DNA of 64,000 bases from Tsukamurella ocularis. GTDB taxonomy: Bacteria > Actinomycetota > Actinomycetes > Mycobacteriales > Mycobacteriaceae. A model generated the notes under the pieces. That model was given only the letters and a program-made list of their open reading frames with translations. It did not search any database and was not told where the DNA came from. Every line of letters starts with the position of its first letter. The stretch's first letter is position 1. A program made the position numbers and the translations under genes. This document shows, piece by piece, positions 1 through 11,054 of this stretch. Location: positions 1 through 64,000 of the forward strand of contig NZ_JANUCJ010000002.1 in NCBI RefSeq assembly GCF_024807615.1. The letters are read 5' to 3'.

Positions 1-78
1 CCGAACCCGGAAGCTAAGCCCTCCAGCGCCGATGGTACTGCACTCGCGAGGGTGTGGGAGAGTAGGACACCGCCGGAC
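1..78 (+). rRNA. rrf: 5S ribosomal RNA, 3' part
   Basis: The first 78 bases match the 3' two thirds of an actinobacterial 5S rRNA. The CCGAACCCGGAAGCTAAG block, the GATGGTACTGCA block and the terminal GGGAGAGTAGGACACCGCC segment are all present in the right order. The 5' end, and presumably the 16S and 23S genes, lie before the window. An rRNA operon directly upstream of the Rv1691-like gene fits the layout of several Mycobacteriales. Confidence 0.93.
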
Positions 79-93
79 TAAAATTAGATACAG

Positions 94-158
94 GATGAAG
101 GCCCTTGGGGATCGTGTCGAACACTTCGCAGTGTTCCACCTCCCCAGGGGCCTTCGTC
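94..158 (+). terminator. Long stem with nested hairpin after the 5S rRNA
   Basis: Bases 94–111 pair with 141–158 as an 18-base stem, allowing two G·T pairs. Inside it, GAACACT (119–125) pairs with AGTGTTC (130–136) around a TCGC loop. The structure starts 15 bases after the 5S gene, so it most likely ends the rRNA transcript. It has no run of T after the stem, so it is not a textbook intrinsic terminator. A further short palindrome (184–200) follows before the next start codon. Confidence 0.55.
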
Positions 159-216
159 ATGTCCAAGTACAGTAATAGCGTGGGTCGCCTCAGAGGCGAC
201 GGGAAGCGGGTGCAAC

Positions 217-1614
217 GTGGCGGCTGAGTCGAACGGCGACCGCCGGCAGCGTGCGGGGTTCACCAATCCCGCCGACCGGACCGACCGCAGCAGCGGCGGA
301 GATTCGTCACGTGGCGCGAGCCGAGGGGCCGATCGTGGCGCCGGGCGCTCCGACGACCGGCGCGGTGGTGGCGAGCGCTCCGGCGGCGGCCAGCGCGGCG
401 GCTACCAGGGACGATCCGGTGGCGAACGGCGCTCCGAGGGCGGCCGCGGCGAGCGTCGCGACTTCGGCGGCAATCGTGGCGGTGACTCCCGCGGTGGAGA
501 CCGTCGGGACAGCCGCGGTGGTGACTTCCGCGGTGGAGATTCCCGCGGCGGCGACCGCCGGGACAGCCGTGGTGGTGACTTCCGCGGTGGAGATTCCCGC
601 GGCGGTGACCGTCGCGACAGCCGCGGTGGGGATTCCCGGGGCGGCGATCGGCGTGAGTTCGGTGGCCGCCCGTCGGCTGATCGCCGGTCCTCGGGCCGGG
701 GCGATCGCCGCGACTTCGGCGGCAGGCCGTCCGGCGACCGTCGTACCGGTGGGGGCTCCGCGGACCGTCGGGGCTCAGGTCCCGGCGGCGACCGCCGTGG
801 CGGCAGCGGCGATCGCCGCTCCGGCGGGGGCTCCTACGGTTCCCGCAACGGATCCGGCTCGCGTCCCGCGGGCCAGGGCGGACGTTCCGGCGGCTTCCAG
901 CGCGACGAGCGCTCGGACCGCCCGCGGACCCGGGCCGGCGAACCGTCGATCCCGAAGGACGTCGATCCCAAGGAGCTCGATCCGGCGATCCGGCGTGACC
1001 TGCTGAGCCTCGACAAGAACAATGCCGAGCTCGTCTCCTCGCACCTCGTGCTTGCGGGACGCCTGCTCGACTCCGACCCGGTTGCGGCGCTGGCGCACGC
1101 CCGGGCCGCCCGCGAACGCGCCGGGCGCATCGCCGCCGTACGCGAGGCGTGCGGTATCGCCGCCTACATGAACGGCGAATGGTCCGAGGCCCTCAGCGAG
1201 CTGCGAGCTGCCAAGCGGATGGGCGGCACCGTCAATCTGCTCCCCATGATCGCCGACAGTGAGCGTGGCCTCGGCCGGCCCGAGAAGGCCATCGAGACCG
1301 CCCGCGGCGACGAGGCCGCTCAGCTCATCGGGGACGACCGCACCGAGCTGCGCATGGTCGAGGCCGGCGCTCGCATGGACCTGGGGGAGTACGACAAGGC
1401 CGTTGTGACGCTGCAGGCCGAGGACCTCGACCCCGCGCGCCGCGGCTTCCACGCCGCCCGCCTGTTCTACGTCTACGCCGACGCGCTCCTCGGGGCGGAG
1501 CGTCGCGACGACGCGCTGACCTGGTTCCTCAATGCGGCGGCCGCGGACGAGGACGAGGTCACGGACGCCGAAGAGCGCGTCGCCGAGCTGTCCGCGGACG
1601 ACTCCGCCGAATGA
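217..1614 (+). CDS. TPR-like protein with arginine/glycine-rich N-terminal tail (Rv1691-like)
   Basis: Two parts are visible. Residues 1 to about 245 are almost wholly Gly, Arg, Asp and Ser, with many RGG and RGGD units, and should be disordered and strongly charged. Residues 246–465 are a helical, alanine-rich domain with tetratricopeptide-like spacing. This second part matches M. tuberculosis Rv1691 in length and in position before the phosphatase gene. RGG tails commonly bind RNA or drive condensation, but that role is inferred here. The GTG start at 217 is the first in frame and has only a weak purine-rich leader. The stop overlaps the next start. The helical domain is well supported; the function is unknown. 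Confidence 0.8.
   Translation: MAAESNGDRRQRAGFTNPADRTDRSSGGDSSRGASRGADRGAGRSDDRRGGGERSGGGQRGGYQGRSGGERRSEGGRGERRDFGGNRGGDSRGGDRRDSRGGDFRGGDSRGGDRRDSRGGDFRGGDSRGGDRRDSRGGDSRGGDRREFGGRPSADRRSSGRGDRRDFGGRPSGDRRTGGGSADRRGSGPGGDRRGGSGDRRSGGGSYGSRNGSGSRPAGQGGRSGGFQRDERSDRPRTRAGEPSIPKDVDPKELDPAIRRDLLSLDKNNAELVSSHLVLAGRLLDSDPVAALAHARAARERAGRIAAVREACGIAAYMNGEWSEALSELRAAKRMGGTVNLLPMIADSERGLGRPEKAIETARGDEAAQLIGDDRTELRMVEAGARMDLGEYDKAVVTLQAEDLDPARRGFHAARLFYVYADALLGAERRDDALTWFLNAAAADEDEVTDAEERVAELSADDSAE
499..606 (+). repeat. Two tandem 54-bp repeat units encoding RGGD-rich 18-mers
   Basis: A 54-base unit beginning GACCG.CGGGACAGCC starts at 499 and 553, and a shortened third unit begins at 607. Each unit encodes 18 residues of the type DRRDSRGGDFRGGDSRGG. 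The unit length is a multiple of three, so a gain or loss of units would keep the reading frame. Confidence 0.8.
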
Positions 1615-2561
1615 CGGCCCCGCTGGCGGCGGCGTACGACCGGCTGCTGGTCGATCTCGACGGGACCGCCTACGCGGGCGCCGTTGCGATACCCGGCGCC
1701 GCCGAGGCCCTCGACGGTTTCCCCGTCACCTACGTGACGAACAACGCCAGCCGCGGACCCGGCGACGTTGCGCAACACCTTCGCGACCTCGGCTTCGCGG
1801 CGCCCGACGACACCGTCGTCACCAGCGCCCAGGCCGGCGCCGGGCTGCTCGCGTCCCTCGTGCCTGCCGGCACGCCGGTCCTCGTGGTCGGCGCCCCCGC
1901 GCTGCGTGCCGAGGTCGAGGCCCGTGGCCTCACCCTGGTGGAGAAGGCCGAGGACGCCCGCGCCGTCATTCAGGGGCACAGCCCCGAGACCGGCTGGGCG
2001 CGACTGTCCGAGGCCGCGCTCGCGATCCGCGCCGGCGCCGTCTGGGTCGCCACCAACACCGATGCGACGCTCCCCACCGAGCGCGGGTTCGTCGTCGGCA
2101 ACGGCTCGATGGTCGCCGCCGTGCGTAACGCCACTGAGCAGGAGCCCCAGGTCGCGGGTAAGCCCTACACTCCGATCTTCGTCGACGCGATGCGCGCGGC
2201 CGGGGCCACCACAGCCCTTGTCGTGGGGGACCGCCTCGACACCGACATCGAGGGCGGCAATGCCTTCGGCGCCGACACCTATCTCGTGCTCACCGGCGTC
2301 AACGACGTGCAGGACGTGGTCGCCGCGCCGGATCTGCACCAGCCGACGTACGTCGCCGAAACGCTCGCGGGCCTGCGCCTGCCGGGCGAGGCGACGCTGC
2401 CCGGACCGCGAGACGGGTGGACCGTCACCGTCGACGGCGATGACCTGACCGTGACCGGCGCCCCCGGCGCGGACCCCGCCGACGCGAAATACGCGGCCAT
2501 CGCCGCCGCCCGCGAACTCTCCGAGGAGCGCCGGTCGGGCCTGAAGCTGACCATCCGATAG
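1611..2561 (+). CDS. HAD-IIA family phosphatase, Rv1692-like glycerol-3-phosphate phosphatase
   Basis: This is a haloacid-dehalogenase phosphatase. Motif I is DLDGTAYAG near residue 16, motif II is VTNNAS near residue 42, and the late acidic motif is VVGDRLDTDIEGG. Length and neighbours match Rv1692, shown to dephosphorylate glycerol 3-phosphate during recycling of phospholipid head groups. The last 70 or so residues form the extra C-terminal domain seen in that orthologue. The ATG overlaps the upstream stop (ATGA), so the two genes are probably translationally coupled. Substrate assignment comes from orthology. Confidence 0.88.
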   Translation: MTAPLAAAYDRLLVDLDGTAYAGAVAIPGAAEALDGFPVTYVTNNASRGPGDVAQHLRDLGFAAPDDTVVTSAQAGAGLLASLVPAGTPVLVVGAPALRAEVEARGLTLVEKAEDARAVIQGHSPETGWARLSEAALAIRAGAVWVATNTDATLPTERGFVVGNGSMVAAVRNATEQEPQVAGKPYTPIFVDAMRAAGATTALVVGDRLDTDIEGGNAFGADTYLVLTGVNDVQDVVAAPDLHQPTYVAETLAGLRLPGEATLPGPRDGWTVTVDGDDLTVTGAPGADPADAKYAAIAAARELSEERRSGLKLTIR

Positions 2562-2562
2562 C

Positions 2563-2790
2563 GTGGACACCGTGGAGCCAGCAGTGTTTCGATCCGGCGA
2601 TCCGGCCGACGTGCGCACGGCCGTCGAGGACCTGATGCACCGCGTCGACGAGCTCGAGGCCGCGCCCGTCGTCGACCCCGGCGCGGTGGCCGGCGTCGGC
2701 GAGCTCGCGACTCTCGGCCGGCAGGCGGCCCTGTTCGAGCAGGCGCACCAATTGCTGGTCGGCGCCCTCGACTCCGTGGATCGCGCCTGA
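2563..2790 (+). CDS. Small conserved protein, Rv1693-like
   Basis: A 75-residue, acidic, mostly helical protein lies one base after the phosphatase stop, and its stop overlaps the tlyA start (TGATG). M. tuberculosis has a similar small gene of unknown function, Rv1693, in the same slot. No signal peptide, membrane segment or catalytic motif is visible. The GTG at 2563 is the start used; a second in-frame GTG lies three codons later. It is real by position and coupling, but no function can be assigned. Confidence 0.72.
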   Translation: MDTVEPAVFRSGDPADVRTAVEDLMHRVDELEAAPVVDPGAVAGVGELATLGRQAALFEQAHQLLVGALDSVDRA

Positions 2791-3614
2791 TGGCTCGGAG
2801 GGTACGGCTCGACGCCGAGCTGGTCCGCCGCGGTATGGCCCGATCCCGCGACCATGCTCGCGAGCTGATCGAGGCGGGCCGGGTCACAGTCAACAAGCAG
2901 GTCGCGCGCAAGGCCGCGAACCAGATCGACCCCGCCGATCCCGTGCACGTCACCGCCGTCGCCGGCGAGATCGAATGGGCCTCTCGTGGCGCGCACAAGC
3001 TGATCGGGGCGCTCGACGCCTTCCCGGACGTCGCGGTCGGAGGCCGACGGTGCCTCGACGCCGGCGCGTCGACAGGCGGCTTCACCGATGTGCTGCTGCA
3101 CCGCGGCGCCGAGCGTGTGTACGCCGTCGACGTGGGCTACGGGGAACTCATCTGGCGGCTCCGCGACGACGACCGCGTGACGGTCCTCGACCGCACGAAC
3201 GTTCGCTTCCTCGAGCCGGATGCCCTCGACGGCGCTGTCGACCTCGTCGTCGGCGACCTGTCGTTCATCTCGCTGGGCCTCGTGCTGCCGGCGCTCGCGC
3301 TCTGCGCGGCGCCCGGTGCGGATCTGCTGCCCATGGTCAAACCCCAGTTCGAGGTCGGGAAGGACCGCCTCGGTTCCGGTGGCGTGGTCCGGGAGCCCGA
3401 ACTGCGCGCGAGCGCCGTGCGCGGCGTCGCCGAGGCTGCGGCCTCGGCGGGCCTGACGACCCGCGGCGTCACCTTCAGCCCGCTGCCCGGCCCGTCGGGC
3501 AACGTCGAGTACTTCCTGTGGCTGCGCAGGGAATCCGACGGGGACGGCCCCGTCGCGCTCCCCGACGAGGTGGACGACATGATCGACACGGCAGTGACGG
3601 AGGGACCGCAGTGA
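2790..3614 (+). CDS. tlyA: 16S/23S rRNA (cytidine-2'-O)-methyltransferase TlyA
   Basis: TlyA methylates the 2'-OH of one cytidine in 16S rRNA and one in 23S rRNA. Its loss causes capreomycin resistance in mycobacteria. Residues 4–60 are an S4 RNA-binding domain. Residues 85 onward are an FtsJ-type Rossmann fold with the SAM-binding stretch LDAGASTGGFTD (89–100), an acidic site at GDLSF (D155) and VKPQFE (K184). The 274-residue length is normal. It sits in the conserved tlyA–nadK–recN order, and its stop overlaps the nadK start. Confidence 0.95.
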   Translation: MARRVRLDAELVRRGMARSRDHARELIEAGRVTVNKQVARKAANQIDPADPVHVTAVAGEIEWASRGAHKLIGALDAFPDVAVGGRRCLDAGASTGGFTDVLLHRGAERVYAVDVGYGELIWRLRDDDRVTVLDRTNVRFLEPDALDGAVDLVVGDLSFISLGLVLPALALCAAPGADLLPMVKPQFEVGKDRLGSGGVVREPELRASAVRGVAEAAASAGLTTRGVTFSPLPGPSGNVEYFLWLRRESDGDGPVALPDEVDDMIDTAVTEGPQ

Positions 3615-4516
3615 CCGCACCGCACGACCGCACCTTCCTGGTGGTGGTCCACACGCTCCGTAGCGACGTTGACCGCACCGTCGAGGACATCCGTCGCCGG
3701 CTCGACGAGGCCGGCGTGCGGATGAAGCTCCAGAGCGACGTCCGCGAGGCGCCCGACGACGCCGCGGTCGGCTGCGAGGTCGTCGTCGTGCTCGGCGGCG
3801 ACGGCGGCTTCCTCCGCGGCGCCGAACTCGCTCGCCGCGCCGACGTCCCCATCATCGGCATCAATCTCGGGCACGTCGGCTTCCTCGCCGAGTCCGAGGT
3901 CGACACGGTGCCCGATACCATCGACGACCTCGTGCACCGCCGGTACGCCGTGCACCCGCGGATGACGCTGGATGTCGAGATCCATGACGGCGACGGCCTG
4001 GTCTCCCAGGGCTGGGCACTCAACGAGGTCTCCGTCGAGAACCGCTCCCGCCAGGGTCTTCTGGAGCTGGTCACCGAGGTCGACGGCCGCCCAGTCTCCC
4101 GCTTCGCCTGCGACGGACTGCTCGTCGCGACGCCCACCGGCTCCACCGCGTACGCCTTCTCGGCGGGCGGGCCCGTCATGTGGCCCGACCTCGAGGCCCT
4201 GCTCATCGTGCCCAGCAACGCCCACGCCCTGTTCGCGCGCCCCATGGTCACCAGTCCGCGGTCGGTGATCGCGATCGAGGTCGAGGGCAGCCGGCACGAG
4301 GCGATCGCCTTCTGCGACGGGCGTCGCACCCTCGAGGTGCCCGAGCGCGGGCGCATCGAGATCCGGCGCGGTGAGGAGCCGGTGCGGTTCATCAAGCTGG
4401 GCGCCGGTCCCTTCACGGACCGCCTGGTAACGAAGTTCCAGCTGCCCATCAGCGGCTGGCGTGGCCGCCGCGACGGCGACGGCGTCGCGGACATCAGCAC
4501 GGGAATCGGGGGATAA
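3611..4516 (+). CDS. nadK: NAD kinase
   Basis: NAD kinase phosphorylates NAD to NADP in the cytoplasm. The hallmark GGDGG motif is at residues 62–66. The NLGHVGFLAE segment, the NE pair at 138–139 and PTGSTAYAFSAGGP follow as in the family. The frame stays open far upstream inside tlyA. The GTG at 3611, overlapping the tlyA stop, gives the usual length of about 301 residues and begins MTAPHDRTF. It is coupled to tlyA and four bases ahead of recN. Confidence 0.95.
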   Translation: MTAPHDRTFLVVVHTLRSDVDRTVEDIRRRLDEAGVRMKLQSDVREAPDDAAVGCEVVVVLGGDGGFLRGAELARRADVPIIGINLGHVGFLAESEVDTVPDTIDDLVHRRYAVHPRMTLDVEIHDGDGLVSQGWALNEVSVENRSRQGLLELVTEVDGRPVSRFACDGLLVATPTGSTAYAFSAGGPVMWPDLEALLIVPSNAHALFARPMVTSPRSVIAIEVEGSRHEAIAFCDGRRTLEVPERGRIEIRRGEEPVRFIKLGAGPFTDRLVTKFQLPISGWRGRRDGDGVADISTGIGG

Positions 4517-4520
4517 CAAC

Positions 4521-6302
4521 GTGCTCGAAGAGATCCGCATCTCGTCGCTCGGCGTCATCGAGCAGGCCGCGGCGGAGTTCGCGCCCGGCCTCACGGTGCT
4601 CACCGGCGAGACCGGCGCGGGCAAGACGATGGTCGTCACGAGCCTGCACCTGCTCGCGGGCGCGCGTGCCGATCCGGGCCGCATCCGAGCCGGGGCCGAC
4701 AAGGCCGTGGTCGAGGGCCGGTTCTCGCTCGCGGGCGCCAGCTCCGCGGACCTGGTCCGCGCGACCGTCGACGACGCCGGCGGCGAGCTCGATGACGATG
4801 CCGTGATCGCCGTCCGCAGCGTGGCCAGCGACGGTCGCTCGCGCGCCTACCTCGGCGGGCGCAGCGTCCCCGTCGGGACCCTGTCCGAGTTCGCCGGGCC
4901 ACTGCTCACGGTGCACGGGCAGAACGACCAGCTGCGGCTGCTGCGGCCGGAGCGGCAGCGCGACCTGCTCGACGCCTTCGCCGGCTCCCCGGCGACCAAG
5001 GCGCTGCGCGCCTACCAGGGCGTCCGCGAGGAGTGGCTCGCCGCGCGCGCCGAGCTCGCCGACCGCACCACCCGTTCCCGCGAGCTCGCCCTCGAACAGG
5101 ACCATCTGACCGCGTCGCTCGCCGAGATCGACGGCGTGGATCCGGTGTCGGGCGAGGACGTCGACACCGTCGAGAAGATCAAGCGGCTCTCCGATTTGGA
5201 CAGCCTGCGCGAGGCAGCCGACACCTCCTATGTCGCGCTCACCGGCGCGGGCTACGGCAGCGACGGCGAGGGCGCCGGCGCCGTGCTCGACCTGCTCGGC
5301 ACGGTCCGGGCCTCGCTCTCGGGCTCCGACGATGCGGCGCTGCGCGCGCTCGCCGAGCGGATCGAGGAGGCGGCCACCGTCGCGGGCGACGTGGCGACGG
5401 AGCTGGGCGCCTACCTCACGGACCTGCCGAGCGACCCGTCGGAGCTGGAGTCGCTGCTCCTGCGCCAGTCCGAGCTCAAGACCCTCACTCGCAAGTACGC
5501 GCCCGACATCGACGGCGTCATCGCGTGGGCCGACGAGGCGCGTGCCCGGCTCGAGGGCATCGACACCTCCGCCGAGGGACTCGCCGCGCTGCAGGCCCGG
5601 GTCACGTCGCTCGAAGCGGACCTCGCCGGGGCCGCGGCGACCTTGACCGCCGCGCGGGTGAAGGCCGCGGGGTCCCTGGGCAAGAAGGTGACTGGCGAGC
5701 TGCGCAAGCTCGCGATGGGCGGGGCGTCGATCACCGTCGACGTGGCGCCGGACGCCGTCGCGCCCGATGCCGACGGGGTCGTCGTCGACGGTGCGCCGCG
5801 GCGGGCCGGCACGCACGGCACCGACGTGGTCGAGTTCCGGCTGGTCGCGCACGACGGCGCGAACCCGCTGCCCATCGGCAAGTCCGCGTCGGGCGGCGAG
5901 CTCTCCCGTGTGATGCTTGCGCTCGAGGTCGTCCTCGCGGCCACCGAGCACGGCCTGACCATGGTCTTCGACGAGGTCGACGCCGGCGTCGGAGGCAAGG
6001 CCGCCGTCGAGATCGGCCGGCGGCTCGCCGCGCTCGCACAGCGGCACCAGGTGATCGTCGTGACGCACCTGCCGCAGGTCGCCGCGTTCGCGGACACGCA
6101 CCTGACGGTGGGCAAGCAGACCGGCAAGGGCTCGGTCACGTCGACGCTGACCGCACTGTCGCGCGACGAGCGGATCGCCGAGCTGGCGCGCATGCTCGCC
6201 GGCCTGGGCGATTCCGACACCGGTCGCGCGCACGCGGAGGAGTTGCTCGAGGCGGCCGACTCGGACAAGGTCGCGCAGTCGGGGGCACACGCGAGCGCAT
6301 AG
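4521..6302 (+). CDS. recN: DNA repair protein RecN
   Basis: RecN is an SMC-like ATPase used in recombinational repair of double-strand breaks. The Walker A motif GETGAGKT is at residues 29–36. A long central coiled coil, rich in Ala, Glu, Leu and Arg, separates it from the ABC signature SGGELS (457–462) and the Walker B region MVFDEVDAGVGG. The frame is open before the true start. The GTG at 4521 was chosen because it begins MLEEIRISSLGVI, where the family's first beta strand sits. No SOS-type LexA box is visible just upstream, so expression probably follows the operon. Confidence 0.95.
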   Translation: MLEEIRISSLGVIEQAAAEFAPGLTVLTGETGAGKTMVVTSLHLLAGARADPGRIRAGADKAVVEGRFSLAGASSADLVRATVDDAGGELDDDAVIAVRSVASDGRSRAYLGGRSVPVGTLSEFAGPLLTVHGQNDQLRLLRPERQRDLLDAFAGSPATKALRAYQGVREEWLAARAELADRTTRSRELALEQDHLTASLAEIDGVDPVSGEDVDTVEKIKRLSDLDSLREAADTSYVALTGAGYGSDGEGAGAVLDLLGTVRASLSGSDDAALRALAERIEEAATVAGDVATELGAYLTDLPSDPSELESLLLRQSELKTLTRKYAPDIDGVIAWADEARARLEGIDTSAEGLAALQARVTSLEADLAGAAATLTAARVKAAGSLGKKVTGELRKLAMGGASITVDVAPDAVAPDADGVVVDGAPRRAGTHGTDVVEFRLVAHDGANPLPIGKSASGGELSRVMLALEVVLAATEHGLTMVFDEVDAGVGGKAAVEIGRRLAALAQRHQVIVVTHLPQVAAFADTHLTVGKQTGKGSVTSTLTALSRDERIAELARMLAGLGDSDTGRAHAEELLEAADSDKVAQSGAHASA

Positions 6303-6476
6303 CTCGGAGAATCCGCCGATTTCGGCGTGGCGACGGCATATACCGGGGCCGTGCCGATTTCGGCTGAATCGTCGACGGCAGGGCACAGCACCAGTGCGGT
6401 GGAAGTCACTCAAAGTTTCCAGTGGTGTCGGCGCGCCTCACGGGACTTGTGTGACTCACGGGGCAGTATGTGCGGC

Positions 6477-7667
6477 ATGAAGCTCACTGGCCTGCTGTCC
6501 CGCAACACGTCGAACCTGCCCGGCGTCACCGGCACCGCCCGGGTCGACAAGGACACCACGCGTCTGCTCGGCCGGATCGGCCGCGGCGACATCGTGGTGT
6601 GCGACGAGCTGGACCTCGACCGCACCACCGCCGACCTCATGGTCGAGGCGGGGGTCGCGGCGGTGGTCAACGCGTCGCCGTTCATCTCCGGCCGCTACCC
6701 GAACCTCGGACCCGAGGTGCTGGCGGCCGCCGGGATCGAGCTCGTCGACGACGCGGGCAAAGAGGTCTTCTCCCGCGTCAAGGACGGCGCGAAGATCCGC
6801 GTCCACGAGGGCGTCGTCTACACCGGCGAGCGCGAGCTGGCCCAGGGCGAGCCGCTCACCGATACCGACGTGACCTCCCGCATGCTGGCCGCCCGCTCGG
6901 GTGTCGTCGACCATCTGGAGGCCTTCGCCGGCAACACCGTCGAGTTCATCCGCGTCGAGTCGCCGCTGCTCATCGACGGTGTCGGCATCCCGGACGTCGA
7001 GGTCAACCTCAACAACCGGCACGTTCTCGTCGTCTCCGACGGCGCCGACCACGTCGAGGATCTCAAGCGCCTCAAGCCCTTCATCAAGGAGTACGCCCCG
7101 GTCCTCATCGGCGTGAACCGCGGCGCGGACGCGCTCGTCAAGGCCGGCTACCGCCCCGACCTCATCGTCGGCGACCCGGAGATGATCACGACCAACACGC
7201 TGCGCTCCGGTGCACAGGTCGTACTGCCCGCCGCGCCTGACGGCCACGCCCCGGGCCTGGAGCGCATCCAGGACCTCGGCATCGGCGCGATGACTTTCCC
7301 GGCCACAGGCTCGGCCGCCGACCTCGCGCTGATCATCGCGGACCACCATGGCGCCTCGCTCATCGTCTCCGTCGGCCACTCCGCGTCGCTGGAGGAGTTC
7401 TTCGACGCGGGCCGCCGCGAGTCGAACCCGTCGACCTTCCTCACTCGGCTCAAGGTGGGCACCAAGCTGGTCGATGGCAAGGCCGTCGCCACCCTGTACC
7501 GCAGCCGCGGCCACGGCGGCGCGATTGCGCTGTTCATCCTCGCCGCGCTGGTCGCCGTCGTCGCGGCGGTGCTGGTCTCCAACCAGGGTCATGACCTGCT
7601 GCAGTGGGTCATCGACCAGTGGAACCGCTTCGCGCTCTGGGTCCAGGGCCAGTTCCGGGCACTCTAG
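6477..7667 (+). CDS. steA: SteA-like cell-separation protein (Rv1697)
   Basis: SteA works with SteB in Corynebacterium glutamicum to activate the RipA peptidoglycan hydrolase at the septum. The protein is a cytoplasmic thiamin-pyrophosphokinase-like domain of roughly 330 residues, then one membrane helix (GGAIALFILAALVAVVAAV) and a short C-terminal tail rich in Trp. The ATG at 6477 (MKLTGLLSRNTS) was taken because orthologues begin there; an in-frame ATG nine bases earlier is possible. The next gene starts immediately after the stop, as expected for the steA–steB pair. Confidence 0.9.
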   Translation: MKLTGLLSRNTSNLPGVTGTARVDKDTTRLLGRIGRGDIVVCDELDLDRTTADLMVEAGVAAVVNASPFISGRYPNLGPEVLAAAGIELVDDAGKEVFSRVKDGAKIRVHEGVVYTGERELAQGEPLTDTDVTSRMLAARSGVVDHLEAFAGNTVEFIRVESPLLIDGVGIPDVEVNLNNRHVLVVSDGADHVEDLKRLKPFIKEYAPVLIGVNRGADALVKAGYRPDLIVGDPEMITTNTLRSGAQVVLPAAPDGHAPGLERIQDLGIGAMTFPATGSAADLALIIADHHGASLIVSVGHSASLEEFFDAGRRESNPSTFLTRLKVGTKLVDGKAVATLYRSRGHGGAIALFILAALVAVVAAVLVSNQGHDLLQWVIDQWNRFALWVQGQFRAL

Positions 7668-8588
7668 GTGCCCGGCCCGTCGCGCCGCCTCCGTTCGTCC
7701 GGCGCCCGCCGCCCCGCGCTCGTCTGGGCGGCGGTGCTGCTCGCCTTCGCCGTCGGTGTCGCGCTGGGCGGGGGAGTCCTCGCCCGGTTCACCACCGACG
7801 GTGACCTCAAGGACTTGCGCGCGCAGGTCGAGCAGCTCGAGGGCACCAATGCCGCGCTGACCGACCGCGCCCGTGCTGCGGACGCCTTCGCCGACGCGGC
7901 GGCACCGTCGACGCTGGGCCGGAGCCTGGCCGGCATCCCGGTCCTCATGGTCGTCGCGCCGTCGGCCGACCGCGGCGACGCCGGGCAGATCGGTCGGCGG
8001 GTCACGCAGGGTGGCGGCACGGTCGCGGGCACGCTGACGCTGACCGACGATCTCTACGCCGAGGACAAGGCCGAGCGCCTGCGCGGCGTCGTCGACAACG
8101 CCGTCCCCAATGGCGTCACCCTCGACGCCTCGCTCGTCGACCCCCGCGCCCGCGCCGGCGACCTGCTCGGCACTGTCCTTCTCTCCGAGGGCGCGGTGAA
8201 GCCGCCGTCGAACGGCCGGACCGACGCCCTGGCCGCCCTGAAGCAGGCCGGCTTCATCGATTTCTCCGGCCCGACGGTGCCCGGCGCGCGCGCCGCGGTG
8301 ATCGTGACGGGCGGAACAGTTCCGGGTGAGCGCGCGGGCGAGGGGCAGGGGATCGGACGCCTCGCGGCCGCGCTGTCACGGCACGGCGAGGGCTCCGTGC
8401 TCGCCGGCCGCACCGGATCGCCGCAGGGTGCGGGCCCGATCGTAGTGGTCCGACAGGACAAGGGGCTCGCCGCGGGCCTCGGCACCGTCGACGATGTCGA
8501 CACCGTCGTCGGGCAGGTCTCCGCTGCGCTGGCGCTCGCGCAGGCGACGCGCGGCGACGTCCGGGCCTATGGATCGGGCGTCCGCTGA
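7668..8588 (+). CDS. steB: SteB/MctB-like membrane-anchored protein (Rv1698)
   Basis: A short basic N-terminus is followed by one transmembrane helix (residues 17–39), a coiled-coil stretch (about 40–65) and a large extracytoplasmic domain. Orthologues are C. glutamicum SteB, which binds SteA in cell separation, and M. tuberculosis Rv1698, reported as the copper-related channel MctB. Direct adjacency to steA favours the cell-separation role; the copper role is not testable here. The GTG start follows the steA TAG with no gap, so translation is coupled. Confidence 0.86.
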   Translation: MPGPSRRLRSSGARRPALVWAAVLLAFAVGVALGGGVLARFTTDGDLKDLRAQVEQLEGTNAALTDRARAADAFADAAAPSTLGRSLAGIPVLMVVAPSADRGDAGQIGRRVTQGGGTVAGTLTLTDDLYAEDKAERLRGVVDNAVPNGVTLDASLVDPRARAGDLLGTVLLSEGAVKPPSNGRTDALAALKQAGFIDFSGPTVPGARAAVIVTGGTVPGERAGEGQGIGRLAAALSRHGEGSVLAGRTGSPQGAGPIVVVRQDKGLAAGLGTVDDVDTVVGQVSAALALAQATRGDVRAYGSGVR

Positions 8589-11052
<2,464 letters not shown>

Positions 11053-11054
11053 CT

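Noticed and set aside
119-136. LexA (SOS) box near GAACACT...AGTGTTC
   Set aside because: The half-sites are too far apart for the actinobacterial GAAC-N4-GTTC box; it is the inner hairpin of the post-5S structure.
475-650. CRISPR-like array in the repetitive DNA
   Set aside because: The repeats are directly tandem, coding, and lack spacers.
251-1006. Plus-strand frame rich in Ala and Val inside the RGG-tail gene
   Set aside because: It is the +1 shadow of the Gly/Arg repeats and has no ribosome site.
2975-3610. Upstream extension of the NAD kinase frame
   Set aside because: It would overlap most of tlyA. The GTG at 3611 gives the normal N-terminus and a coupled start.
1473-3620. 715-codon open frame on the minus strand
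   Set aside because: It runs antisense across the phosphatase, Rv1693-like and tlyA genes, all of which have strong family motifs. High GC keeps the opposite strand open.
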